Source of the DNA: Streptomyces niphimycinicus
GTDB lineage: Bacteria > Actinomycetota > Actinomycetes > Streptomycetales > Streptomycetaceae
Assembly: GCF_018883605.1 (NCBI RefSeq)
Contig: NZ_JAHLEM010000165.1
Coordinates: forward strand, 1-38,631
DNA: 38,631 bases
Direction of reading: 5' to 3'
Position numbers and translations under genes: made by a program. This document shows positions 32,332-38,631 of the stretch, in pieces. The notes under the pieces were generated by a model. It had not been told where the DNA came from and did not search any database. It saw nothing but the letters and a program-made list of their open reading frames with translations. Each line of letters begins with the position of its first letter. Positions within the stretch are counted from its first letter, which is position 1.

Positions 32332-32988
32332 CGGCCTTGGACGCGGCCTCGACCTCGTCGGGCGACTGACCGGTGCGCCGGGCGGCGGCCTCGTCGATCT
32401 GCCGGGCGCGCGGGGTGGCGATGCGGCCGGGAAGCAGGAGTTGACCGTCACGCCGTGGGCGGCGACTTCGGCGGCGAGGGTTTTCAGATATCGGGCGAGC
32501 GCGGCCCGCCCGAGGTTGGACAGGGAAAGATTCGGCAGGGGCGCCTGCACGCTCGTCGAGCTGATGCTCAGGATGCGGCCCCACCCCTTCTCGACCATGG
32601 CCGGGAGGGTGCCCCGTACCAGGATCTGCTGGGGTGTGACCAGCGTGGCGATGGCCTGCTCGACCCCGGCGGTGTCGATGGCGCGGGCGGGTCCGGGCGT
32701 GGGCCCCGGCCCGTTCAGTACGAGGATGTCGAGGTCGCCGACGGCCTCGCGGGCCGCCGTGAGGAGCCGCTCCGCGCCACCGTCCGCGACCAGGTCACAG
32801 CCCACCCCGACCGCGCCCGGCAGCTCGCCCGCCACCTCCTTGGCTCGTTCGCCCGAGCGGCCCGTGACCACGACGGTGACGCCTTCCTCCGCCAGGGCCC
32901 GGGCGGTCGCCCGGCCGAGACCGGAGGTGGACGCGCAGATGAGAGCGGTTTTGCCTGCCAGGCCGAGTTGCAGAGCCGCACTCACCAT
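32328..32988 (-). pseudogene. Frameshifted, 3'-truncated SDR oxidoreductase
   Basis: The gene starts well (ATG 32988 behind GGAGA) and encodes LAGKTALICASTSGLGRATARAL (cofactor motif), DILVLNGPGPTPG and ILSISSTSVQAPLPNLSLSNLGRAAL, in which the usual catalytic Tyr of YxxxK is replaced (NLSLSNLGRAAL). Atypical SDRs of this sort occur. At about 32444 one C is missing from a CCC run, so VNS is followed by CFPAAS instead of LLPGRIATPRARQIDE, which continues in another frame to VEAASKAA (32330). The last 40-60 residues are then lost at the join with the MFS relic. Confidence 0.8.
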
Positions 32989-34144
32989 CGGCGATCTCCG
33001 CGCGGTGGCGGTGCGCACGACTCCGCGAGCGGTGTTCGACTACGTGGACGGCGCGGCCGACGCGGAGCTGACCCTGCGGCGCAACAGGGCGGCGTTCGCG
33101 GCGGTCGAATTCGTGCCGGAGTATCTGTCGCCGGTCGACCATCCGGACTTGTCCACGCGGCTGTTCGGCCGGGAGATCGCGATGCCGCTGATCTTCGCGC
33201 CGACCGGTTACACCCGGATGATGCACCACGAGGGTGAGGCGGCCGTCGCGCGCGTGGCCGCCCGCCACGGCCTGCCCTACACCCTGTCCACCGTGGGCAC
33301 CTCGACCGTCGAGGACGTCGCCGCGGCGGCTCCCGGCGGCGAACACTGGTTCCAGCTCTACCTGACCCGGAACGAGCGCCTCAACACGGAGCTTCTCGAC
33401 CGCGCGCTCGCGGCCGGGTTCACCACCGTGGTCCTCACGGTCGACACACCGGTGGCGGGCCGACACCCCAAGGACATGCGCAACGGCCTCACGATCCCGC
33501 CCTCGCTCACCTTGCGGACGCTGTTCGGGATGGCCCGTTATCCGTCCTGGGCGCTGAACAAGCTGACCACGGCCCCGATCACATTCGCGTCGCTGAGCGG
33601 CATGAGCGGCATGAGCGGTGGGGGTGCGAGCGGTGTGAGTGGCATGAGCGGTGACACGATCGACGCCGTGCGGGTCGCCGACGTCGTCTTCGAACCGACA
33701 CTGAGCTACCAGCACCTGGCGTGGCTGCGCGCCCACTGGCCGCACCGGTTGCTGGTCAAGGGGATCCTCGGCCCGCGTGACGCGCGCCGGGTCGTCGAGG
33801 CGGGCGCGGACGGTGTGATCGTGTCCAACCACGGCGGACGGCAGCTCGACCGCACACCGGCCACCCTCACGGTGCTGCCCGAGATACGCGAGGAACTCGG
33901 CCCGGACGCCACGGTGATCCTCGACAGCGGTGTCACCCACGGTCAGGACATCCTGGCCGCGCGGGCGCTCGGGGCGGACGCGGTCATGATCGGCCGTGCC
34001 TATCTGTACGGCCTGATGGCCGGTGGCGAACGGGGCGTGGAGCGTGCCGTCACGATCCTGCGCGAGGAGTACGCGCGCAGCCTGCAACTGCTCGGCCTGA
34101 AGGCGAGCGCCGCCATCGCGCGGCATCACCTACGCATGCCGTGA
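32939..34144 (+). CDS. FMN-dependent alpha-hydroxy acid oxidase/dehydrogenase (LldD-like)
   Basis: A TIM-barrel FMN enzyme that oxidises L-2-hydroxy acids such as lactate. Seen: RAVFDYVDGAADAELTLRRN, FAPTGYTRMMHHEGE, WFQLYLTRN, TVDTPVAGRHPKDMRNG, LLVKGIL (FMN Lys), the catalytic His-Arg pair in VSNHGGRQLDRTPATL, and GADAVMIGRAYLYGLMAGG. The C-terminal half is complete. The start is uncertain. Homology begins near RAALTIGDLRAVAV, about 30 residues into a normal member. The only good ATG (32939, GGAGG 11 bases away) lies inside the antisense SDR relic; GTGs at 33005 or 33011 lack a site. The gene may be 5'-truncated. A Ser-Gly-Met repeat is inserted at about residues 220-240. Confidence 0.75.
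   Translation: MRAVLPARPSCRAALTIGDLRAVAVRTTPRAVFDYVDGAADAELTLRRNRAAFAAVEFVPEYLSPVDHPDLSTRLFGREIAMPLIFAPTGYTRMMHHEGEAAVARVAARHGLPYTLSTVGTSTVEDVAAAAPGGEHWFQLYLTRNERLNTELLDRALAAGFTTVVLTVDTPVAGRHPKDMRNGLTIPPSLTLRTLFGMARYPSWALNKLTTAPITFASLSGMSGMSGGGASGVSGMSGDTIDAVRVADVVFEPTLSYQHLAWLRAHWPHRLLVKGILGPRDARRVVEAGADGVIVSNHGGRQLDRTPATLTVLPEIREELGPDATVILDSGVTHGQDILAARALGADAVMIGRAYLYGLMAGGERGVERAVTILREEYARSLQLLGLKASAAIARHHLRMP
33595..33656 (+). repeat. Degenerate 9-bp repeat encoding SGM-rich insert
   Basis: GGCATGAGC-like units (AGCGGCATG) recur six to seven times, some degenerate, and encode SGMSGMSGGGASGVSGMSG in the hydroxy acid oxidase. The insert falls in the long active-site loop of the family, a region of variable length and often flexible. 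Slippage within the gene is the likely origin. Confidence 0.75.
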
Positions 34145-34174
34145 GCGGTCGCACTCGTTGAGCGGTCCGGTTAT

Positions 34175-34210
34175 GGGAAAGGGCCCGCTTTCTTCGGCGG
34201 GCCCTTTCCC
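34175..34210. terminator. Strong bidirectional terminator
   Basis: GGGAAAGGGCCCGC and GCGGGCCCTTTCCC form a perfect 14-bp stem with an 8-base loop (TTTCTTCG). It sits between the convergent stop codons at 34144 and 34251 and would act in both directions. Confidence 0.92.
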
Positions 34211-34250
34211 GTGCGCACGGCCCCGTTCCCGGGTGCGCCGCGGCCCGGCC

Positions 34251-35687
34251 TCAGGAGGCCCGCTGGGGAATCCCCAGCGGGTTCGCGTCGCGCAGGGCCG
34301 ATGGCAGCAGGTGCTGTGGCACACCCTGATAGGCGACCGGCCGCAGGAACCTGGAGATGGCCTCGGTCCCCACCGAGGTCGTACCCGGCGCGGTGGTGGC
34401 CGGGTAGGGGCCGCCGTGCTGCTGGGCGTAGGTGACCGACACCCCCGTGGGCCACTGGTTCCAGAGCACACGTCCGGCCTTGGCGGCCAGGAGCCTGATC
34501 AACTCCGCTGCGATGGCATCGTCGTCCTCGCCCTGGATGGACGCGGTCAACTGTCCGTCGATGACCTTCGCCACGTCGAGCAGTTCGCTCTCCTCCGCGT
34601 ACTCGACGACCAGCGCGGCCGGTCCGAACACCTCCCGGATGAGCGCCTCCGGGGCGCTGAGCAGTTCGGCCGAGGTCGTGCACAGCACTGTCGGCGACGG
34701 ATCCGTGGCGGCGTGGTCGCCACTCACCAGGACCCGTACCCCGGCCGCATCGCGCAACTCCCGTACCGCAGTCGCATAGGAGGTCCGGATGCGATCGTTG
34801 AGCAACGTCAACGCGTTGCCCGGAACCGCGCCGGGAAGCTGCTCCACCAGCTCGGCCGAGGCCGGGACCAGCAGGATGCCGGGCTTGGTACAGAACTGTC
34901 CGGCGCCGAGCGTGAACGAGCCGACGAACTCCGAGACGATCGCGGGCCCGCGCCGCTGGGCGGCGGCCTCCGTCACGAACACCGGGTTGACGCTGCCGAG
35001 TTCACCGAAGAACGGGATGGGCTCCGGACGGCCCGTGGCGAGGTCGAACAGCGCCCGGCCCGCCTCGATCGATCCGGTGAACGCGCCCGCCTTCACCCGC
35101 GGGTCCACGATGGCGGCCCGTCCGGCCTCCGTACCGAAGACCACGTCGAAGAGCCCCTCGGGCGCGCCCGAGGACCGCAGTGCGTGCTGCACCACCTCCG
35201 CCGTGGCGGCCGAGAGCCTGGGGTGGCCGGGGTGGGCCTTGACCACGACCGGGCAGCCCGCCGCGAGCGCCGAGGCGGTGTCCCCGCCCGCCACGCTGAA
35301 GGCGAACGGGAAGTTGCCGGCGGCGAAGACGACCACGGGACCGAGTGGTTCGAGCACCCGGCGCAGATCGGGCCGTGGGCCCATCGGCCACGCGGGGTCG
35401 GCGCGGTCGATCGTGGCCCCGAGATATTCCCCCCGCGTCACCACTTCGGCGAAGAGCCGTAGCTGGAACACCGTACGGACCATCTCGTTGTGCAGCCGGG
35501 TCCGCCCGAGGGAGGTCTCCTCGTCCGCGATCGCCACGAGCTTTGGCGCGGCCTCTTCGAGCGCGGAGGCGATGGCCTCGAGAAACGGGGCCCGGTCGGC
35601 CGGCTGGAGACGGCTCCACTGCTCGAACGCGCCTGCGGCGGCGTCGAGTTTATGCGCCAGTACCTGCGCGTTCGTCGCATCGGTCAT
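34251..35687 (-). CDS. Aldehyde dehydrogenase, alpha-ketoglutaric-semialdehyde-dehydrogenase type
   Basis: A 478-residue NAD(P)-dependent aldehyde dehydrogenase. FAAGNFPFAFSVAGGDTASALAAGCPVVVKAHPGH (121-155) is the cofactor-binding block; the general base Glu229 is in FFGELGSVNPVF and the nucleophile Cys266 in GAGQFCTKPG. The FFGELGSVNP form and the length point to the KGSADH/AldA-like branch, whose members oxidise semialdehydes of sugar-acid or amino-acid breakdown. ATG at 35687 follows AAGGAG at eight bases. It diverges from the zinc alcohol dehydrogenase, and both promoters carry CGTCTTAAAT, so they are probably co-regulated. Confidence 0.92.
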   Translation of the reverse strand: MTDATNAQVLAHKLDAAAGAFEQWSRLQPADRAPFLEAIASALEEAAPKLVAIADEETSLGRTRLHNEMVRTVFQLRLFAEVVTRGEYLGATIDRADPAWPMGPRPDLRRVLEPLGPVVVFAAGNFPFAFSVAGGDTASALAAGCPVVVKAHPGHPRLSAATAEVVQHALRSSGAPEGLFDVVFGTEAGRAAIVDPRVKAGAFTGSIEAGRALFDLATGRPEPIPFFGELGSVNPVFVTEAAAQRRGPAIVSEFVGSFTLGAGQFCTKPGILLVPASAELVEQLPGAVPGNALTLLNDRIRTSYATAVRELRDAAGVRVLVSGDHAATDPSPTVLCTTSAELLSAPEALIREVFGPAALVVEYAEESELLDVAKVIDGQLTASIQGEDDDAIAAELIRLLAAKAGRVLWNQWPTGVSVTYAQQHGGPYPATTAPGTTSVGTEAISRFLRPVAYQGVPQHLLPSALRDANPLGIPQRAS

Positions 35688-35706
35688 CAAGCACGCTCCT
35701 TCAATG

Positions 35707-35724
35707 CGTCTTAAATATGAGACG
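35707..35724. promoter_or_regulatory. Operator-like site before the aldehyde dehydrogenase
   Basis: CGTCT-taaatatg-AGACG is an inverted repeat with five-base arms, 20-37 bases before the aldehyde dehydrogenase start. It contains CGTCTTAAAT, which is repeated at 35834-35843 beside the divergent gene. The AT-rich content stands out in this genome. The regulator is not in the window. Confidence 0.55.
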
Positions 35725-35825
35725 TAATCTCACTTTCAAGACACAGTTGCATGCGCCGGGGTGCTCGTCAACGTGCTTGACGGCGGCTGGGACCGGCTCA
35801 CATACTCAACCCGCAAAACAACTCG

Positions 35826-35840
35826 TAAGACATCGTCTTA
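35826..35840. promoter_or_regulatory. Operator-like dyad TAAGAC-atc-GTCTTA
   Basis: A perfect six-base-arm inverted repeat followed by AAATTTCGTACA. It shares CGTCTTAAAT with the site at 35707, so the divergent dehydrogenase genes probably answer to the same GntR-, IclR- or TetR-type regulator (inference). Confidence 0.55.
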
Positions 35841-35852
35841 AATTTCGTACAC

Positions 35853-35922
35853 TTGATCCGTACGCGGTGATCCGTACACAGTGATCCGTACACAGTGATC
35901 CGTACACAGTGATCCGTACACA
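35853..35922. repeat. 14-bp tandem repeat directly upstream of the alcohol dehydrogenase
   Basis: Four perfect copies of GTGATCCGTACACA (35867-35880, 35881-35894, 35895-35908, 35909-35922) are preceded by a degenerate copy (TTGATCCGTACGCG, 35853-35866). A half copy (GTGA) leads into the leader. The array ends 15 bases before the adh start codon, so it lies in the promoter/5' leader. Each unit contains GTAC and a CCGTAC-type half site, possibly repeated regulator contacts; slippage could tune expression. Confidence 0.95.
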
Positions 35923-35937
35923 GTGAGGCGTGGCTCA

Positions 35938-37047
35938 ATGAAGGCAGCAGTACTGCACCGGCCCGGTGCTCCGTTGACCGTCGAGGACGTCGATCTCGAC
36001 GACCCCGGACCGGGCGAGGTCACCCTCCGCGTGGTCGCCGCCGGTGTGTGCCACAGCGATCTGCACTACATGAACGGCGACCTCAACGTCCGCCTGCCCG
36101 CGGTGCTCGGGCACGAGGGGACCGGCATCGTCGAGCGGGTGGGGGAGGGAGTGACCCGGGTCCGCCCCGGCGACACCGTCATCACCTTGTGGCGTCCGCG
36201 GTGCGGCGACTGCGAGTTCTGCACGACAGGCCGCCCCGCCCTGTGCCCACTCGGCCGGGTGCAGTCGGCCTCCGGCGGCCTGCTCGACGGGACCCAGCGG
36301 CTGAACCTGAACGGCGAGAAGGTCCACCACCTCATGGGCGTCTCCTGCTTCGCCGAGCAATGCGTCGTCTCGGAACGGTCGGTCCTCACGATCGACCCGG
36401 ACATCCCGCCGGAGATCGCGGCGATCGCCGGATGCGCCGTGGTGACTGGGGCCGGTGCGGCGCTCAACGTCATGAAGGACGCCACCGGAGAGGGCGTCGT
36501 GGTCATCGGCGCCGGTGGCGTCGGGCTCAGCGCGGTCATGGGGCTGCGCCTCGTCGGCGCCGATCCGATCGTCGCGGTCGACACGGTGGACGCCAAGCTG
36601 GAGAAGGCACTTGAGCTGGGCGCCACCCATGCGGTCAACGCCCGTACGCACCGCCTCCCCGAGGAACTCGGCAGGATCTCGCCGAGACCGATGGCCTGGT
36701 CGCTGGACGCGGTCGGCACGCCGCACACGCTCGCCCAGGCGGTCGAGGTCGTGGGCACCGGCGGGACCGCCGTCGCCGTCGGCCTCGGCAAGGTGGGCGC
36801 CACCGCGGCTGTGCCCATCAACGCCTTGGTGCAGCAGGAGAAGCGGCTGATCGGCAGTCTCTACGGCTCGGCCAACACACCGGTCGACATCCCCAAGCTC
36901 GTCGAACTGTTCAAGACCGGCCGCCTGCCCCTCGACAAGCTGCTCGGGGAGCAATACGAACTGTCGGCGATCAACGAGGCGTACGCCGCGCTGTCGCGGG
37001 GCGCCACCGGCCGTGCTGTGATCATCCCTGGTCACCAGCGCTCGTAG
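35938..37047 (+). CDS. Zinc-dependent alcohol dehydrogenase (MDR superfamily)
   Basis: A 369-residue medium-chain dehydrogenase. Catalytic zinc ligands are Cys38 (GVCHSDLHY) and His59-Glu60 (GHEGTGIV); the structural zinc site is Cys89, Cys92, Cys95 and Cys103 (CGDCEFCTTGRPALC). The NAD-binding motif is VVVIGAGGVGLSAVMG. It is of the NAD-dependent, class III-like (mycothiol/formaldehyde or alcohol) type, with no proof of substrate. ATG at 35938 has GAGG nine bases upstream, just after a 14-bp repeat array. The hydratase gene starts ten bases after its stop, making an operon. Confidence 0.93.
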   Translation: MKAAVLHRPGAPLTVEDVDLDDPGPGEVTLRVVAAGVCHSDLHYMNGDLNVRLPAVLGHEGTGIVERVGEGVTRVRPGDTVITLWRPRCGDCEFCTTGRPALCPLGRVQSASGGLLDGTQRLNLNGEKVHHLMGVSCFAEQCVVSERSVLTIDPDIPPEIAAIAGCAVVTGAGAALNVMKDATGEGVVVIGAGGVGLSAVMGLRLVGADPIVAVDTVDAKLEKALELGATHAVNARTHRLPEELGRISPRPMAWSLDAVGTPHTLAQAVEVVGTGGTAVAVGLGKVGATAAVPINALVQQEKRLIGSLYGSANTPVDIPKLVELFKTGRLPLDKLLGEQYELSAINEAYAALSRGATGRAVIIPGHQRS

Positions 37048-37057
37048 GGAGAGATGG

Positions 37058-37847
37058 ATGAGGAAGAACCGGACCGCGGACCTGGGCCGCCGGCTGTGGC
37101 AAGCGGGTAACGAGGCCACCGCGGACGACTCCACCGCGGTCGACGCCGCCGCGGCCGATCAGCTCGATGACCTCGAAATGGCCTACGCCGTCGAGAGCGC
37201 GACCCGCGACTTGGCGGTGGCGGCCGGTGGCCGGTTGATCGGCTACAAGGTCGGCCTCACGGCACAGCCCGTGCGGGACACCTTCGGCGCCGACGAGCCC
37301 GCAGCGGGCCACCTGCTCGCCGACCGGCTGCTGGAGGACGGCGAACCCCTCGCCACGGTTGGGCTGTTCGCCCCCATGGCAGAGGTGGAGATCGCGTTCA
37401 TCCTGGGCGAGGCGCTGCCCGGCCCGCGGGTGACCGCGCAGGACGTCCGTAACGCCACCGCCGCGGTCGCACCGGCCTTCGAGATCGTCGACAGCAGGTG
37501 GCGCGGCGGCCCGCGGACGCTCCCCATGCTCGTCGCCGACAACACCAACGCCGCGCGCGCTGCTGGGGCCCCCGGTCGCCCCACCCGCGTCAGCGGACCT
37601 GGCGAAGATCACCGCCACGCTGACGATCGGCTCCCGTACGGTGCCGGGAAGCGCGTCCGCCGTCATGGGCGACCCCGCCGAGGCGGTCGCATGGCTGGCC
37701 CGGCACCTGCTGCGCGGCGGGCGGCGGCTGGAAGCCGGTGACATCGTCCTGAGCGGCACCCTGTGCACCCCGACGGCGATCGGCACTGGTGACCGCCTGG
37801 TCGCCGACCTCGGCGAACTGGGCCGGATCGCCCTGGACGTCAACTGA
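37058..37847 (+). pseudogene. 2-keto-4-pentenoate hydratase (MhpD-like) with a frameshift
   Basis: The first 167 codons match hydratases of the MhpD/XylJ group: GRLIGYKVGLTAQPVRDTFGADEPAAGHLLADRLL, APMAEVEIAFILGEALPGP and VAPAFEIVDSRW. After NTNAARA (about 37560) the frame is lost. The expected continuation LLGPPVAPPASADLAKITATL, SASAVMGDPAEAVAWLARHLL and LEAGDIVLSGTLCTPTAIGTGD then runs in another frame to a stop at 37847. The fault lies in a CGCGCG run and equals a two-base loss. This may be a real mutation or a sequencing error; if corrected the protein would be about 263 residues. The enzyme adds water to 2-hydroxypenta-2,4-dienoate in aromatic degradation. Confidence 0.85.
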
Positions 37848-37891
37848 CGAACGCCGCCTGGGCGGATGGCCGTGCCGCTGGCGGCGAGCTG

Positions 37892-38500
37892 CTCCCCTCC
37901 CCGCCCCTTCCCGAAACCGGAGCTCCGCCCCGGCCCCCCGGGGGCCCGTATCGGGCAGAGGCAGGCAGGTTGCTCCGGTCCGGCGGCATCGACATGCGGC
38001 TCCACCGTGTGGCGGACCCAGGCTCCGGGTCCGGGGGGGCGAAGCCGCTGGTAACGGTGCGGGCAGGCAGGATGTTCCCCTCCCCGCCCCTTCCCGTAAC
38101 TGGGGCTCCGCCCCAGACCCCGGGGTCCAGGGGCGCGGTCCCCGGTAACGGGTGTGGGTGGGCGGGCTGCTTCTCTCGCCGCCCGGTCGCGTGGCATCGA
38201 TGTGCGGCTCCGTCGCGTGGCGGGGCTCCGCCCCGAACGCCGGGGTCCAGGGGCGCGGCCCTTGGCAACGGGCACGGGCAGGCTGTTCGCTTCCCGGCCC
38301 CATCCCCGTCCCGTGGCATCGATGTGCGGCTCCGCCGCGTGGCGGACCCAGGCTCCGGGTCCGGGGGCGAAGCCTCTGGTAACGGTGCGAGCAGGCGGGC
38401 TGTTCCCCTCCCCGCCCCTTCCCGTAACTGGGGCTCCGCCCCAGACCCCGGGGTCCAGGGGTGGAGCCCCTGGTATCGGGAAGGGGCGGGGTGGGGAAAG
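37892..38500. repeat. Mosaic Streptomyces intergenic repeats
   Basis: Two modules alternate. Module A (CTGGGGCTCCGCCCCAGACC and flanking CCCTCCCCGCCCCTTCCCG) occurs at about 37892-37950, 38075-38152 and 38402-38500. Module B (GCATCGATGTGCGGCTCCGC, GTGGCGGACCCAGGCTCCGG) occurs at about 37984-38070, 38191-38280 (a B/A hybrid) and 38312-38400. The last copy of A is flanked by CCCCGCCCCTTCCCG and its complement (38409-38424, 38477-38492), giving a long nested hairpin. Such GC-rich palindromes are common between Streptomyces genes and may act as terminators. No gene is seen from 37848 to 38565. Confidence 0.85.
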
Positions 38501-38565
38501 ATCCGCCGGACACCCCGTGGCACCTCGGCGCCGACCGGTCCATGCGCCCTCAGCAGGGCCCAGAG

Positions 38566-38631
38566 TCAGCGCATCGCGCGGTCGGCGGGGAGGACACGGG
38601 GCGTCTCGGCCAGCAGGGCGCACCGAGCCAC
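38566..38631 (-). CDS. C-terminal tail of an unidentified gene (runs off the right edge)
   Basis: Read on the minus strand, the last 66 bases give an open frame of 21 codons ending in TGA at 38566-38568: ARCALLAETPRVLPADRAMR. Third positions are almost all G or C, and no other frame here looks as coding-like. The product cannot be identified. The repeat-rich region begins after its stop, so the repeats may include its terminator. Confidence 0.4.
   Translation of the reverse strand: MARCALLAETPRVLPADRAMR

Noticed and set aside
35853..35922. CRISPR array
   Set aside because: The 14-bp units are directly adjacent with no spacers, and no cas genes are present.
37892..38500. CRISPR-like or coding repeats at the right end
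   Set aside because: Modules are unequal, alternate and palindromic, and the open frames across them are repeat shadows.

Overview
The window reads as a Streptomyces (or very close actinomycete) chromosome segment. GC is very high with strong G/C at third codon positions, ribosome binding sites are GGAG-like, GTG starts are common, chitinases are secreted, regulator genes are dense, and the right end carries the GC-rich palindromic spacer repeats typical of Streptomyces. The mix of catabolic operons, regulator-transporter pairs and gene remnants suggests an accessory or chromosome-arm region. No rRNA, tRNA, CRISPR array, prophage or complete insertion sequence was seen.

Left part (1-8.7 kb): the start of a secreted protein and a GH18 chitinase-like enzyme on the minus strand. 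A FadR-type GntR regulator then diverges from a translationally coupled operon, glyA-soxB-soxD-soxA-soxG, encoding serine hydroxymethyltransferase and heterotetrameric, tetrahydrofolate-dependent sarcosine oxidase. Together these turn sarcosine into glycine, serine, methylene-tetrahydrofolate and H2O2.

8.7-15.2 kb: a metallo-beta-lactamase-fold hydrolase and an MFS exporter (minus) face a small DUF4089/AtzG-like protein overlapping an AtzE/GatA-type amidase and a TetR regulator (plus). Similar 17-bp inverted repeats lie before both the exporter and the tetR gene, so this looks like one small regulon. An SDR oxidoreductase and a second TetR gene diverge over a 22-bp-spaced direct repeat.

15.2-21.6 kb: an unrecognised protein, an APH-like kinase, a GH18 chitinase with DasR-like sites upstream, an HSL-type esterase with a MerR-type promoter, a ridA remnant, an NmrA-like protein and a four-helix membrane protein.

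21.6-26.0 kb: a minus-strand catabolic operon (FAD monooxygenase, C-C-bond-type alpha/beta hydrolase, extradiol dioxygenase, AraC regulator) that fits hydroxylation, ring cleavage and hydrolysis of an aromatic compound.

26.1-27.6 kb: a graveyard of three truncated genes (extradiol dioxygenase, histidine kinase, MFS). A MerR-type promoter, an intact 14-TM drug exporter and a convergent MerR regulator follow.

29.7-33.0 kb: a minus-strand operon reading SDR, MHS-type MFS, lactonase, Fe-dependent hydroxyacid dehydrogenase/transhydrogenase, FmdB-like zinc ribbon protein with a His-Gly tail. The first three are broken by frameshifts and deletions; the last two are intact.

33-37.8 kb: an FMN alpha-hydroxyacid oxidase, a strong terminator, then divergent aldehyde dehydrogenase and zinc alcohol dehydrogenase genes sharing operator-like repeats, and a frameshifted 2-keto-4-pentenoate hydratase. 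The right end is about 0.7 kb of mosaic intergenic repeats and the tail of another gene. The concentration of frameshifts and in-order deletions between 26 and 38 kb means either real decay or assembly error; read-level checking would decide which.
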